Assembly: GCA_037200975.1 (NCBI GenBank)
Contig: JBBCGI010000001.1
Coordinates: 1,984,001-2,048,000, forward strand
Origin: Pseudomonadota bacterium
GTDB lineage: Bacteria > Pseudomonadota > Gammaproteobacteria > Steroidobacterales > Steroidobacteraceae
Length of the DNA stretch: 64,000 bases
Reading direction: 5' to 3'
Below are positions 47,229-55,768 of the stretch, piece after piece. Position 1 is the stretch's first letter. Each line of letters starts with the position of its first letter. The notes under the pieces were generated by a model, which saw nothing but the letters and a program-made list of their open reading frames with translations, was not told the DNA's origin and did no database searches. A program made the position numbers and the translations under genes.

Positions 47229-48668
47229 ATGGCAGCACGAAAGTATCTGGGCGGTCTCGCAGCCGTCGCATTCGTATTGGCGGTCGCCCCGGCTTTCGCC
47301 GTCAGCGATGCGGATCGCATCGCGGTCTACAAACAGTTCCTCGTCGATTACCAGGCGAAGCGGTACGTCGAAGCGCAGCCGCTGGCCGAACAGCTGGTCA
47401 AGCTCACCGAGGAACAATACGGACCGGACGAGCTTGCGCTCACCAATCCACTGACGAATCTCGCGACCATTCACTACAAGCTCGGCAACTATCCGGCCGC
47501 CATCGAGAACTATCAGCGCACGTTGCGCATCCTGCAGGCGAAATCCTCGATCGCGGACAAGGCGCAGATTCGTCCGCTGCACGGCCTGGGCGTCAGCTTT
47601 CTCGGCGCGCAGGATCCGGAGTCGGCGGTGGTGGCGCTGAAACGCGCCGCGGACCTCTCGCGCAACAACGACGGCCTGTTCAACATCGGCCAGGTGGAAT
47701 TCATCGACGCGCTGGTGGACGCCTATGCGGCCACGGGCCGGTACGCCGAGTCGGAAAAAGAAGCCGGTTACGCGCTGCGCGTCGAGGAAGCCGCGTACGG
47801 CCGCAGCTCCATCAAACTTCTCGACCGCCTCGACAAGCTGGCGCGCTGGTACGAAGACGACCGCCGCTACACCAGCGAGCGCAACACCTACGAGCGCTCG
47901 CTCGCGATCCTGCAGAAAAACGGCCCGCCCAACGACCTGCGCCGCATTCCGCCGCTGCGCGGCATCGCGCGGTCCTTCCGGCTCGAGGCTTTCTACGGAA
48001 TCGAGGGCGCGGACAACGGCGCGACGTTCAACACCGGCACCAATGGCGCGCAGGTGTTCCCGGAAGGCAGCCAGCAGCGCCGCGGCGAAACCTCGCTGAC
48101 CGCCGCGCTCGCGATCATCGATTCCGTCCAGCCGGCCGACCCGCTGCTGCGTGGTGTGGTGCTCACCGATCTCGGCGACTGGTACCTGGTCGCGAGCAAC
48201 ACTCGCCGCGCCTACGACTCGTATGCCGAGGCCTGGAAGTCGCTGAGCGACGCGCACGACACCAAACTGCTCGAGTGGCCGCGCGTGCTCGCCTACCGGC
48301 CGTCGGTCAGCTCGGTAGATCGCTCGCAGCTCGACCCGAAGGAGGCGCAGCTCAAGGCGGTGGAGCTGCGCTTCACGGTGACGCGCGATGGCCGGCTGGA
48401 AAATGTGAGCTCGCCGACCACCGACGTGCCCGAAGGCATCGTGCGCAATTCGGTGACTTCGATGCGGCGTTCGCGTTACGCGCCGCGCATCGAGAATGGC
48501 GCGGCCGTGGCGACCAACGACGTGGTCTTCGTCGAGCGCGTGCTGGTCAGGGCGCCGTCGCCGGATAACGAGACGTCATCTGGGAAGGCGGCGGAGAAAT
48601 CTCCGGAGCAGCCGGCGCCTGCCCCGGCGGAAGAGGCGCAGAAGAAGGAAGAGGCGCCGAAGCCGTAG
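47229..48668 (+). CDS. periplasmic TPR protein with a TonB-like C-terminal region
   Basis: This 479-residue exported protein has a signal peptide (LAAVAFVLAVAPAFA-VS). Residues 30-330 carry TPR-like repeats of the kinesin-light-chain type (LTNLATIHYKLGNYPAAIENYQRTLRIL; FIDALVDAYAATGRYAESEKEAGYAL). Residues about 365-440 (AVELRFTVTRDGRLENVSSP, VTSMRRSRYAPRIENGA) resemble a TonB C-terminal domain. The tail is low-complexity Ala/Pro/Glu/Lys. The 3' end overlaps the convergent lipoprotein gene by 122 nt. Next to the kinase/vWA operon, it could be a structural accessory, but it is on the other strand. Confidence 0.78.
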   Translation: MAARKYLGGLAAVAFVLAVAPAFAVSDADRIAVYKQFLVDYQAKRYVEAQPLAEQLVKLTEEQYGPDELALTNPLTNLATIHYKLGNYPAAIENYQRTLRILQAKSSIADKAQIRPLHGLGVSFLGAQDPESAVVALKRAADLSRNNDGLFNIGQVEFIDALVDAYAATGRYAESEKEAGYALRVEEAAYGRSSIKLLDRLDKLARWYEDDRRYTSERNTYERSLAILQKNGPPNDLRRIPPLRGIARSFRLEAFYGIEGADNGATFNTGTNGAQVFPEGSQQRRGETSLTAALAIIDSVQPADPLLRGVVLTDLGDWYLVASNTRRAYDSYAEAWKSLSDAHDTKLLEWPRVLAYRPSVSSVDRSQLDPKEAQLKAVELRFTVTRDGRLENVSSPTTDVPEGIVRNSVTSMRRSRYAPRIENGAAVATNDVVFVERVLVRAPSPDNETSSGKAAEKSPEQPAPAPAEEAQKKEEAPKP

Positions 48669-49377
48669 TCGCCACCGGCGTATCGTTGATCGGTACCGCT
48701 TCGATGGTCACTTCCGCCTGCGCGGCCGCGGCTTCCGCGGAACCCGGCAGCGGCTGAACCTTCGGCGTCAGGGCCTGTGAAACCAGCAACGGCTTCGCAA
48801 CCTCGAGCCCCGGGAACTGCGTGAGGAATTTCGCCGCCGCATCGCGCATCGCGGCATACGACGCGATCCCCAGTTCTTCTTCGCCGTTGCCGATCTTCGG
48901 CGCCGGCCCGCTGCCGTAACCCGTGAGCGACAACGTATCGACCAGCTCGCCGGTCGGCGCGTAGATGAGGATCTGGTAGCGGATGGTCACCGCGCAGTAG
49001 ATGCCGCCGGTTTCCTTGGCGTTGGCGAACGAAAACTGCTCGATGCGCGGTTCGAAGATGGCCAGCACGCCGGGCTCGTTACGCGCCTTGTCGACGCTGT
49101 CGAAGACCTTGGACTCGGTGAACTCGGCTTTGAAGATCTCTTCGAAGATGTGTTTGTGCGAGGCGCCGAGCTGCGCTTCGTAGTCGACGCTGGCGCGAGA
49201 TTCCTTGTGGACGTAGTTGCCGGTCTCCGGGGTCACGACCATGGCCACCTTGGCGGGCGTCGCCACGACCAGCGGCTTGGGCAGATCGCCTTCCGGCCGC
49301 ACCGCGATGGTCGCGCATCCGCTCGCGAATACCAGCGCGGTGTAGACGAATATCGGCGAGAGACGACGCATGTTCAT
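48547..49377 (-). CDS. lipoprotein of the kinase/vWA operon
   Basis: This 276-residue protein has a lipoprotein signal (VFASGC, Cys21). The mature domain (about 35-200: VAMVVTPETGNYVHKESRASV, HKHIFEEIFKAEFTESKVFD, VTIRYQILIYAPTGELVDT) recalls the small outer-membrane lipoproteins that share a fold with the LptE/CsgG-like or YajG-like group; I claim no function. The last 60 residues are Ala/Pro-rich and are encoded in the overlap with the convergent TPR gene. It is the last gene of the ten-gene minus-strand operon. Confidence 0.72.
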   Translation of the reverse strand: MNMRRLSPIFVYTALVFASGCATIAVRPEGDLPKPLVVATPAKVAMVVTPETGNYVHKESRASVDYEAQLGASHKHIFEEIFKAEFTESKVFDSVDKARNEPGVLAIFEPRIEQFSFANAKETGGIYCAVTIRYQILIYAPTGELVDTLSLTGYGSGPAPKIGNGEEELGIASYAAMRDAAAKFLTQFPGLEVAKPLLVSQALTPKVQPLPGSAEAAAAQAEVTIEAVPINDTPVATTASAPLPSSAPLPPGQAPAAPEISPPPSQMTSRYPATAP

Positions 49378-49400
49378 TGTGGGTCCCTGATCCGGCGGCT

Positions 49401-50444
49401 CTAACTAATACAACGGGGCGAACCGAGCACGTCCACCTTGACCGCGCAGCTCGGACCGCCGGTGGTGAGGCCGACGAAGGTGCCTTCGTTGTCGTCGCAC
49501 ATGGCGCGCATTAGAGCAGCAAACCGCGCATTGATAAACGGCGGGGAGTTCGGCCCGTCGGGCATCCCGATGGCATGGATGCGCACGCGGTGCCGCCCCT
49601 GGCGATCGACCGGGTTGTATTTACGCACCGCCGCGAGCGCCGCCTCGATGGAACCGCCGGTAAAGTCGTCGCCGATGACATACACACTGATCTTTTTGTC
49701 GGCCGCCCACCAGCCCTGCACCGCCGCGCCGATGCCCTCGACCGGGCTCGAATTGCTGTACGGCTTCCAGTTGACCATCGTCGACATGATCTTGGCGCGC
49801 TGCGCCGGCGTGTCCTGCAGCCACTGACCGCGGGTGCTCGCGAACATCGGCTTGCCCTCGTCGTCGAGCACCTGGATGCCCTTCACCTTGGGATAGATGT
49901 CGAGGATCTCTTTCATGACGTTCTGGGCATTCTCCCAGTTGTCACTCTGCATGCTGCCCGACGTGTCGATGCAGAAGATGATGTATTCGCTGTCGACCGG
50001 TATGCCGCCGACCGCGGCCACCTGGTCGATGCGTTTGGGCGCGTTCTTGAGCAGCCGCTGCATTTCCGCCGTCAACGTCTGGTGCGCGGCGACCAGTTCG
50101 GTTTCGACGATGTTGGTGACCGACGCTTCGCCCTTGCTGGCCTTGAACTCGCCGCGGATCTTGGAAAGATCGCCGGCCAGCGCCGAGATCTTCAATTCCT
50201 CGGTGGTTTTCACCTTGATGCGGCCCTGCAGCTCGCGATTGAGCATGTCGGTTTCGCCGCGCAGGTCGAACAGCTGCCGTTGCAGCGCGTCGATTTGACC
50301 CTTGAGGTCCTTCTCGCTGCGCTCGATGACGATCGGCTGCCCGACGTCGGTCAGCACCAGCAGCAGGATGATGGCGCCGAAACCGCAGCAGATGCAGTCG
50401 AGGAACGACAGCGTGAAGACTTCGAATTCGCGGCGTTTGTGCAT
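49401..50444 (-). CDS. membrane-anchored vWA-domain protein 1
   Basis: This 347-residue protein starts with a single membrane segment bearing FEVFTLSFLDCICCGFGA (7-24), then a coiled-coil region (40-135) and a von Willebrand factor A domain with a complete MIDAS start DTSGS (160-164, in IIFCIDTSGSMQSDNW) and GDDFTGGS further on. vWA domains bind metal and hold partner proteins together. The N-terminal motif is shared almost exactly with the upstream vWA protein, so both probably insert in the same complex. The gene follows that one by 13 bases. Confidence 0.82.
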   Translation of the reverse strand: MHKRREFEVFTLSFLDCICCGFGAIILLLVLTDVGQPIVIERSEKDLKGQIDALQRQLFDLRGETDMLNRELQGRIKVKTTEELKISALAGDLSKIRGEFKASKGEASVTNIVETELVAAHQTLTAEMQRLLKNAPKRIDQVAAVGGIPVDSEYIIFCIDTSGSMQSDNWENAQNVMKEILDIYPKVKGIQVLDDEGKPMFASTRGQWLQDTPAQRAKIMSTMVNWKPYSNSSPVEGIGAAVQGWWAADKKISVYVIGDDFTGGSIEAALAAVRKYNPVDRQGRHRVRIHAIGMPDGPNSPPFINARFAALMRAMCDDNEGTFVGLTTGGPSCAVKVDVLGSPRCIS

Positions 50445-50457
50445 GGGGTGCTTCTAA

Positions 50458-51555
50458 CTAGGGCCAGTCGCGCGAGGGGATGACGTACGAACCGCCGGTG
50501 CGGCGCGCGAGCCGCCAGTACGCGTGGGCCGCCAGCAGGTCGCCCTTCATTGGCAGCAACACCACGTCCATCGGCATGTCCTTCGTCACCGTCTTGGCGG
50601 CATCGTCGAACAGCTTCTCGCGCTCGCGCACGTTGATGAATTTGCGTGACGGCGCCACCGACCCCTGCGTGGGCAGTCCGTCGGTGATGAGGATGATCTG
50701 GTCCGGCGCCGGGTTGATGGTCCGGGCGGACAGCAGCGCATTCACCAGGCTCGTGCCGTCGCCCGGCGTAATGTTGCGCGTGGCGGTCAGCACGTTGTTG
50801 ATCACGCGCGGATCGTTCGAGGCCAGCCACTTGCCCTGCGTGTCGCCCTGCACGGCTTTCGCTTTCACGTTGAAGCCGTACACCTGGAACTGGCTGTTGT
50901 CCGGCAGCTGCGCGGTGATCCACTCGACCATGTCGAGCGCGCGGCGCCATTTCGGCGCGGCACGGCGCGCGGCCTCGGGCTGGTTGCGCAAGCGGATCAC
51001 TTTCACCACGTCGTCTTCCATCATGCTGGCGGAGGTGTCCAGCAACACGAGGATGCGTTTGCCCTTCACGCGCAGCGCGCTGATGTACTTGCGATCGCCG
51101 CGGCCGCGGAACGCCTTGACTCGCGACCCGGCGGGGCCCTTGTCGAGCGCGCCACCCTGCAGGCGCTTCATGCCTTCTTCCATCGACTTGATGTCGGCTT
51201 TCAACTGGTTGATGTGCGCGCGTCGCGCCAGGCTTTCTTCGTCGAACTCGGTGGATTGCTCGCGGCGTTCCTTCAGTTCCTTCGCGACGCGTATGGCGCG
51301 CGCCTGCGCGCTGGCCGCATCGTCGTCGGTCTTCTCGAGCGTGTTGCGCAACACCACCAGGTTCTTGGTGCCGTCCTTCACTTCTTCTTCGAGCTTCTTC
51401 ACTTCACCGGTGAGCGTGTCGAGCCGCAGGATTTCCTGCGCGCCGGCCTGCGCCTGCACGATGGTGTAGAACAACACCACCGCGCCGAAGCCGCAGCAGA
51501 TGCAGTCGAGGAACGACAGCGTGAAGACTTCGAACGCTTTGCGCTTCTTCTTCAC
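50458..51555 (-). CDS. membrane-anchored vWA-domain protein 2
   Basis: This 365-residue protein begins with the same FEVFTLSFLDCICCGFGA anchor motif (8-25), followed by a long coiled coil (40-135, many Glu/Lys heptads) and a vWA domain with DTSAS at 173-177 (MIDAS Gly replaced by Ala), LITDGLPTQG and GDGTSLVNALLSA. The GTG start overlaps the stop of the FHA gene (GTGA). The order coiled coil then vWA, with an N-terminal anchor, suggests a stalk holding the vWA domain away from the membrane; whether on the periplasmic or cytoplasmic side is not clear. Confidence 0.82.
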   Translation of the reverse strand: MKKKRKAFEVFTLSFLDCICCGFGAVVLFYTIVQAQAGAQEILRLDTLTGEVKKLEEEVKDGTKNLVVLRNTLEKTDDDAASAQARAIRVAKELKERREQSTEFDEESLARRAHINQLKADIKSMEEGMKRLQGGALDKGPAGSRVKAFRGRGDRKYISALRVKGKRILVLLDTSASMMEDDVVKVIRLRNQPEAARRAAPKWRRALDMVEWITAQLPDNSQFQVYGFNVKAKAVQGDTQGKWLASNDPRVINNVLTATRNITPGDGTSLVNALLSARTINPAPDQIILITDGLPTQGSVAPSRKFINVREREKLFDDAAKTVTKDMPMDVVLLPMKGDLLAAHAYWRLARRTGGSYVIPSRDWP

Positions 51556-52910
51556 GGTGTGTCTTTCGCGAAGGCCGCCGCGGAAATCAGCGTGAACTCG
51601 ACGCCGGGCGTGCCGACCCGGACGCGATCGCCGGGGCGTACCGGAGCGCGTTCGCGCACGCGCGCGCCATTCACCCAGGTGCCGTGGCGGCTGTGATCGA
51701 TGAGCACCGTGCGCTCGCCCTCACGGCGCAGCGAGCAATGCCGGCGCGACACGCCGGCGGCAGCGCGCGGCAGCGTGATGTGCGGCGTGTTGGAAACTTC
51801 CTCGGTGCCGATGACCAGACCCACCTCTGGAAAACGCATCGAGTCGCCGCCAAAGAGAATGTGCGTCACCGGAAGTGAACGCCCGGGCGAAGTGGTCACC
51901 GAGGAAACGTATTCGACTTCGCCCGCGAGGCTGTGATCCGCCAGGCGCGCGACGTGCCGGCGCAGGCGCGGCGCGGTCGCAGCCGGATCCACTGTCTGCA
52001 ACGATGCGGCCACCGCGGCAAGACCGGCCGGCACGATGACCAGACCGTCCTGCTCGAGCTCGAGCAGCCGCGCGAGAAAGCCCGGCCAGCGGCGCGACTC
52101 GGCCGGCAACACCAGCGCGGCGCCCTGCCCCGCGATGCGCGCCAGGCGTGCGAGACGCGTGAGCTCGCGGTAGAAAGGCTGCGCGGCATCCGCGAACAGC
52201 TGCGAATCCACTTCCACCGCGAAACGCGCGCCGTCGGATTCGAGCGCCGCTTCGACCTTGGATTCAGTGGCGGCGCGCGCGGCCAGCGCGGGCAGGTCGG
52301 CGAACAGCCGCTGTTCGACGGGCAGGCTCATCAACGGATCGAAGCGCGTGTTCTTGACCATGGCCCCCGCGACGGCGACCAGCCACAGGTCGTAGACGTC
52401 GAGCAGATTGGCGCGTTCGCTCACGAAGGATTCTTCGACCGCGCATTCCGGCCCGCCCGCGACACGCGTCGCGATGGCGGAACGCCAGCCGGCTTCTAGC
52501 ATGACGTAGTGAGGCCGTTCCGTGACTGCGGCTGCGGTGAGCGCGGCGGCGTCGATGAAATCGCGCACCTCGCAACCGGCCGCGCTGAACGCGCCGCGCA
52601 GGCTGGTCAACGCAGTGGCATCGAGATCGGCGGGCACGGCTACGACCGCGTCGACCCGCTCGCTGACGCCGAGCGCGCGCAGGTGCGCATGCAACTCGAG
52701 CGCCACGGCACGCGCCGCGGCGTCATTCTTGCCGAGCTCGCGCCAGTGGGTGAGCGACACCTCGTCCGGCCGGCCGCGCGAGGCGGCCAGCGCGTCGCGG
52801 CCGAAGCGCGGCTCGCGCGCCGCAATCTCGACCGCCAGCGGCTCGTTCGCGACCAGTTCGCCGTCGCGGGCGATGGTCAGCGTGTGGTGGTCGAAATGGA
52901 TGCCGTACAT
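51552..52910 (-). CDS. actin/Hsp70-like region fused to a C-terminal FHA domain
   Basis: This 452-residue soluble protein begins with MYGIHFDHHTLTIARDGELV, the place where actin/Hsp70-type ATPases have the D-x-G phosphate-1 motif; here it is degenerate. Helices and strands like VDAVVAVPADLDATALTSLRGAFSAAGCEVRDFI (split by loops) keep the overall pattern of that fold. Residues about 360-450 are an FHA domain: VGLVIGTEEVSN, GVSRRHCSLRREGERTVLIDHS, HGTWVNGARV, RPGDRVRVG. FHA domains bind phosphothreonine, so the likely partner is a target of the kinase encoded upstream. Confidence 0.78.
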   Translation of the reverse strand: MYGIHFDHHTLTIARDGELVANEPLAVEIAAREPRFGRDALAASRGRPDEVSLTHWRELGKNDAAARAVALELHAHLRALGVSERVDAVVAVPADLDATALTSLRGAFSAAGCEVRDFIDAAALTAAAVTERPHYVMLEAGWRSAIATRVAGGPECAVEESFVSERANLLDVYDLWLVAVAGAMVKNTRFDPLMSLPVEQRLFADLPALAARAATESKVEAALESDGARFAVEVDSQLFADAAQPFYRELTRLARLARIAGQGAALVLPAESRRWPGFLARLLELEQDGLVIVPAGLAAVAASLQTVDPAATAPRLRRHVARLADHSLAGEVEYVSSVTTSPGRSLPVTHILFGGDSMRFPEVGLVIGTEEVSNTPHITLPRAAAGVSRRHCSLRREGERTVLIDHSRHGTWVNGARVRERAPVRPGDRVRVGTPGVEFTLISAAAFAKDTP

Positions 52911-52924
52911 GCGTGTCTAACTAA

Positions 52925-53308
52925 TCAGATGTTGGTGGGGAAACTCACGCTCGAATCCGCGTTGTATTGCAGATCGGGCGGCAGTTCCTCGGGGGCGATG
53001 CCTTCGTAGGGATCCTTGTCTTCGCCTTCCTGTTCCTTGGCGGAATCGGCAGCGGGAGCCGCCGCGCCGGGCAGCGCCGCGGGTTTTCCAGCATCCGGCG
53101 TGCCGCCGGGCGTCGCAGGTTTCCCGCTTTCCGGAACGGCCGGCTTCGCCGCGGCGGGCGCGGCCGGATCCTGCGCAGGCGTGACGTGAGTGGTCGTCAC
53201 GGCCGCGGGGCCGATGCGATGCGGGGTATTGAGCATCGCGGTGGTCGCCGCGATGGCAGCCACTCCCGCCACGCCGATCGCCAGTACGCTGCCGATGAGT
53301 TTCTGCAT
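52925..53308 (-). CDS. small Pro/Ala-rich membrane-anchored protein
   Basis: This 127-residue protein has one N-terminal hydrophobic segment (LIGSVLAIGVAGVAAIAATTAML) followed by a disordered Ala/Pro-rich stretch (35-95) and an acidic tail ending DPYEGIAPEELPPDLQYNADSS. AGGAGG precedes ATG 53308. There is no recognisable domain; it may be a tether or a phosphorylation target, as the region includes several Thr-Pro and Thr-Thr positions. It lies 8 bases after the FGE-fold gene and 14 before the FHA gene. Confidence 0.68.
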   Translation of the reverse strand: MQKLIGSVLAIGVAGVAAIAATTAMLNTPHRIGPAAVTTTHVTPAQDPAAPAAAKPAVPESGKPATPGGTPDAGKPAALPGAAAPAADSAKEQEGEDKDPYEGIAPEELPPDLQYNADSSVSFPTNI

Positions 53309-53316
53309 GTTGCCTC

Positions 53317-55761
53317 CTATTCCGGCGCCACGTAACGCGCGACGCGGAAACCGATCACGTCGCTCGACTCCGCCGAACCCTCGCGCCACGGGAAGCGCAA
53401 CTCCGTCGCGCTGACCGAACGCCAGTTCGAGCCGCGATAGGCGTGCCCCTTGCTGTCGCTGGGGCCGAGCGGATCCGTGACCGGTGTCGAGGCGACGAAC
53501 GAAAGATATTTGTCGGTGACCCACTCCGACACGTTGCCGGCGAGGTCGTAGAAGCCGAGCGCATTGGGCGGGAACAACGCCGGCGCCGACGCGCCGATGA
53601 AATCGTCCTTGTGCCCCACGAGCGCGGCGCCCAGCACTTCGAACGCTTCGCTGCCGCCGAAGTTGGCAGTGCCGGACACCACCGGCAGATCGTTGCCCCA
53701 CGGATACTTGAGCGGCTTGCCCGTGCTCGCGGCGCGCGCGACGAATTCCCACTCGCCCTCGGTGGGCAGCCGGTAGCCGATGGTCACGGGCACCGTCAGC
53801 GTGAACCCGCTGTCGGCGCTGCCTTGATAGGCCGGCGGCAGCCCTTCTTCCGCCGACAGCCAGTTGCAGAACTCGGCCGCCTCGTCCCAGGTGACGCGCG
53901 ACACAGGTTGTTTGTCGAGATCGAGCGACACGTTGCCCACCGCGCCGGAATTATGCGTCGCGCGGAACAGGCGGAACTGCGCGTTGGTGATCTCGCGTTC
54001 GCCCAGGTAGAACGGCCGCATCAACGTGACCTTGTGCGCCCCCTCGTTGGGCCTGCGGCCCTGCTCGCGGCGGTCGCTGCCGGCCTGGTAGGTGCCGCCG
54101 GAGACGATCAGTAGTTTGATGCCGGACTTGGTGGTGAGCTTCGCGGCCGAATTGCCCACCACGTCCTTCGGGTTCACCAGCTTGAAGTCGAGCGTGCGCG
54201 CGATGCCCGGCGCCAGCACGAGCTCGGTGACATACGGATTGAAGCCCTCCTTGCGCACCTCGATGTGCCAGCGGCTCGCCGGCAGCTGCAACGACGCCGG
54301 CGCCTTGCCGCGCGAATCGCCATTCACGAACACTTCGGCATCGGCCGGCTCGCCCTGCACGCGCACATCGACCAGCAGCGCCGCGAGCCGCGCATCGAGC
54401 GTGGATTCCTTGCCGGCTTCGGCGAACACTTCGCGCGTCCACGGCGCGTAACCCGCGCGCGCGATGCTCACCGCGTGTGATACGCCGGGCGACAGATCGA
54501 TGGTCAGGGGCGTGATGCCGCGGAAACTGCCGCCGGTCGTCACCTGCGCGCCCGACGGCACCGAACGCACGGTGACGCGCGCATCGGCCGCGCCGAGCTC
54601 GATCGGCCCCAGGGTTTGCGGCACGCCGGCGTTGACCACCACGCTCGAAGTCCAGACGCGCAAACCCGGCGCGGAAACCTGCACGCGGCGAATACCCGAA
54701 TCCATCTCGATCTTCGCGGGCGTGACGCCCGCCGGCTTGCCGTCGACCTCGATCTGCGCGCCATCGGGCACGGACGAGAGCGCGACGACCGCGAAGTTCG
54801 GCTTGAGCGCGACTTTCAGATCCTGTTTCTTGCCGCCGCCTTCGACGGCCAGGCGCTGCACGTGGTCGAGATAACGCGGCGCCTTGAACGTGAGCGTACG
54901 CTCGCCCGCCGGGACGTCGACGGTGCCGGGGACACGCCCGAGCGGCGCACCGTCGGCGGAAATCTCCGCGGCCACTCCGCCGGTATCCACCACCAGCTTG
55001 CCGGGTAGTTTGACCAGGTGGATGAGTGCGCGCGCCTGCGCCGGGCCGCCCACCGTCACGCGCACTTCGGCCGGGACGTAACCTTCGCGCGTGGCGCGCA
55101 GGGTGTGATCGCCGGGTAACACGAACACGCTCGCGGCCGACTGCCAGGAAAAACCGCCCGCCGATTTGACCTTTGCATCGCCGGGTTGCAGATCGAGCGC
55201 GATGGGCTGCAGCAGCGCAAACAGGCCGAGCACCGCCAGCAGCAGCACCCCCATCACCCACGCGGCGTAATTCCAGCGGCCCCGGGCCGCCTTGCGGATA
55301 CGCGGCGCGATGAACCCTTCGATGCTCGGCACTTCGCCCATGTCGATGGACAGGTCTTCGGCCGGCAGCGGGACGGCACGCACGCTGTCGCCCACGGGCG
55401 GCAACGTCTCCGTGCCTTCGAGATCGAAGCGGCGCAGCGCCAGTCTCTGGGGAGTGGCGTCTTCCACCAGCAGCTGCGAACCGGCGATGGTGATGACATC
55501 GCCCGCGATGATGATGCGCGCGCCAGCGATGTGAACGCCGTTGATGCTGACGCGGCCGTCGGAGGCGGCGTCGAGCAGCCAGCGGCCGGACACCGCGCGG
55601 ATGCCGGCCAGCGGCGGCGCGTCGACCAGCGAAGGCGCGTCGGTGTGATCGGCGCGCATCGCACCGGAACCCGGATCGACCACCACGCGCGCGCCGAAAT
55701 GCGAATCGCCCTGCTCGGTGCGCAGGACGATGTTGGCGTCGTAGGTGAGGGAGGGTTCCAT
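53317..55761 (-). CDS. FHA-like / PEGA-repeat / FGE-fold transmembrane protein
   Basis: This 814-residue protein has an FHA-like N-terminal beta region (about 55-105: WLLDAASDGRVSINGVHIAG, VITIAGSQLLVED), a membrane helix (165-184), then about four PEGA-type beta repeats (190-535, e.g. VSSVPDGAQIEVDGKPAG written as ALSSVPDGAQIEVDGKPAGV, and VRSVPSGAQVTTGG, VNGDSRGKAP) and a C-terminal formylglycine-generating-enzyme fold (545-812: YLGEREITNAQFRLF, PVSRVTWDEAAEFCNWLS, RLPTEGEWEFVAR, GFYDLAGNVSEWVTDKY, YRGSNWRS). The two catalytic cysteines of true FGE enzymes are absent near RFPWREGS, so this domain probably binds rather than oxidises. It sits 7 bases downstream of the kinase gene. Confidence 0.85.
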   Translation of the reverse strand: MEPSLTYDANIVLRTEQGDSHFGARVVVDPGSGAMRADHTDAPSLVDAPPLAGIRAVSGRWLLDAASDGRVSINGVHIAGARIIIAGDVITIAGSQLLVEDATPQRLALRRFDLEGTETLPPVGDSVRAVPLPAEDLSIDMGEVPSIEGFIAPRIRKAARGRWNYAAWVMGVLLLAVLGLFALLQPIALDLQPGDAKVKSAGGFSWQSAASVFVLPGDHTLRATREGYVPAEVRVTVGGPAQARALIHLVKLPGKLVVDTGGVAAEISADGAPLGRVPGTVDVPAGERTLTFKAPRYLDHVQRLAVEGGGKKQDLKVALKPNFAVVALSSVPDGAQIEVDGKPAGVTPAKIEMDSGIRRVQVSAPGLRVWTSSVVVNAGVPQTLGPIELGAADARVTVRSVPSGAQVTTGGSFRGITPLTIDLSPGVSHAVSIARAGYAPWTREVFAEAGKESTLDARLAALLVDVRVQGEPADAEVFVNGDSRGKAPASLQLPASRWHIEVRKEGFNPYVTELVLAPGIARTLDFKLVNPKDVVGNSAAKLTTKSGIKLLIVSGGTYQAGSDRREQGRRPNEGAHKVTLMRPFYLGEREITNAQFRLFRATHNSGAVGNVSLDLDKQPVSRVTWDEAAEFCNWLSAEEGLPPAYQGSADSGFTLTVPVTIGYRLPTEGEWEFVARAASTGKPLKYPWGNDLPVVSGTANFGGSEAFEVLGAALVGHKDDFIGASAPALFPPNALGFYDLAGNVSEWVTDKYLSFVASTPVTDPLGPSDSKGHAYRGSNWRSVSATELRFPWREGSAESSDVIGFRVARYVAPE

Positions 55762-55768
55762 TGCAGTT

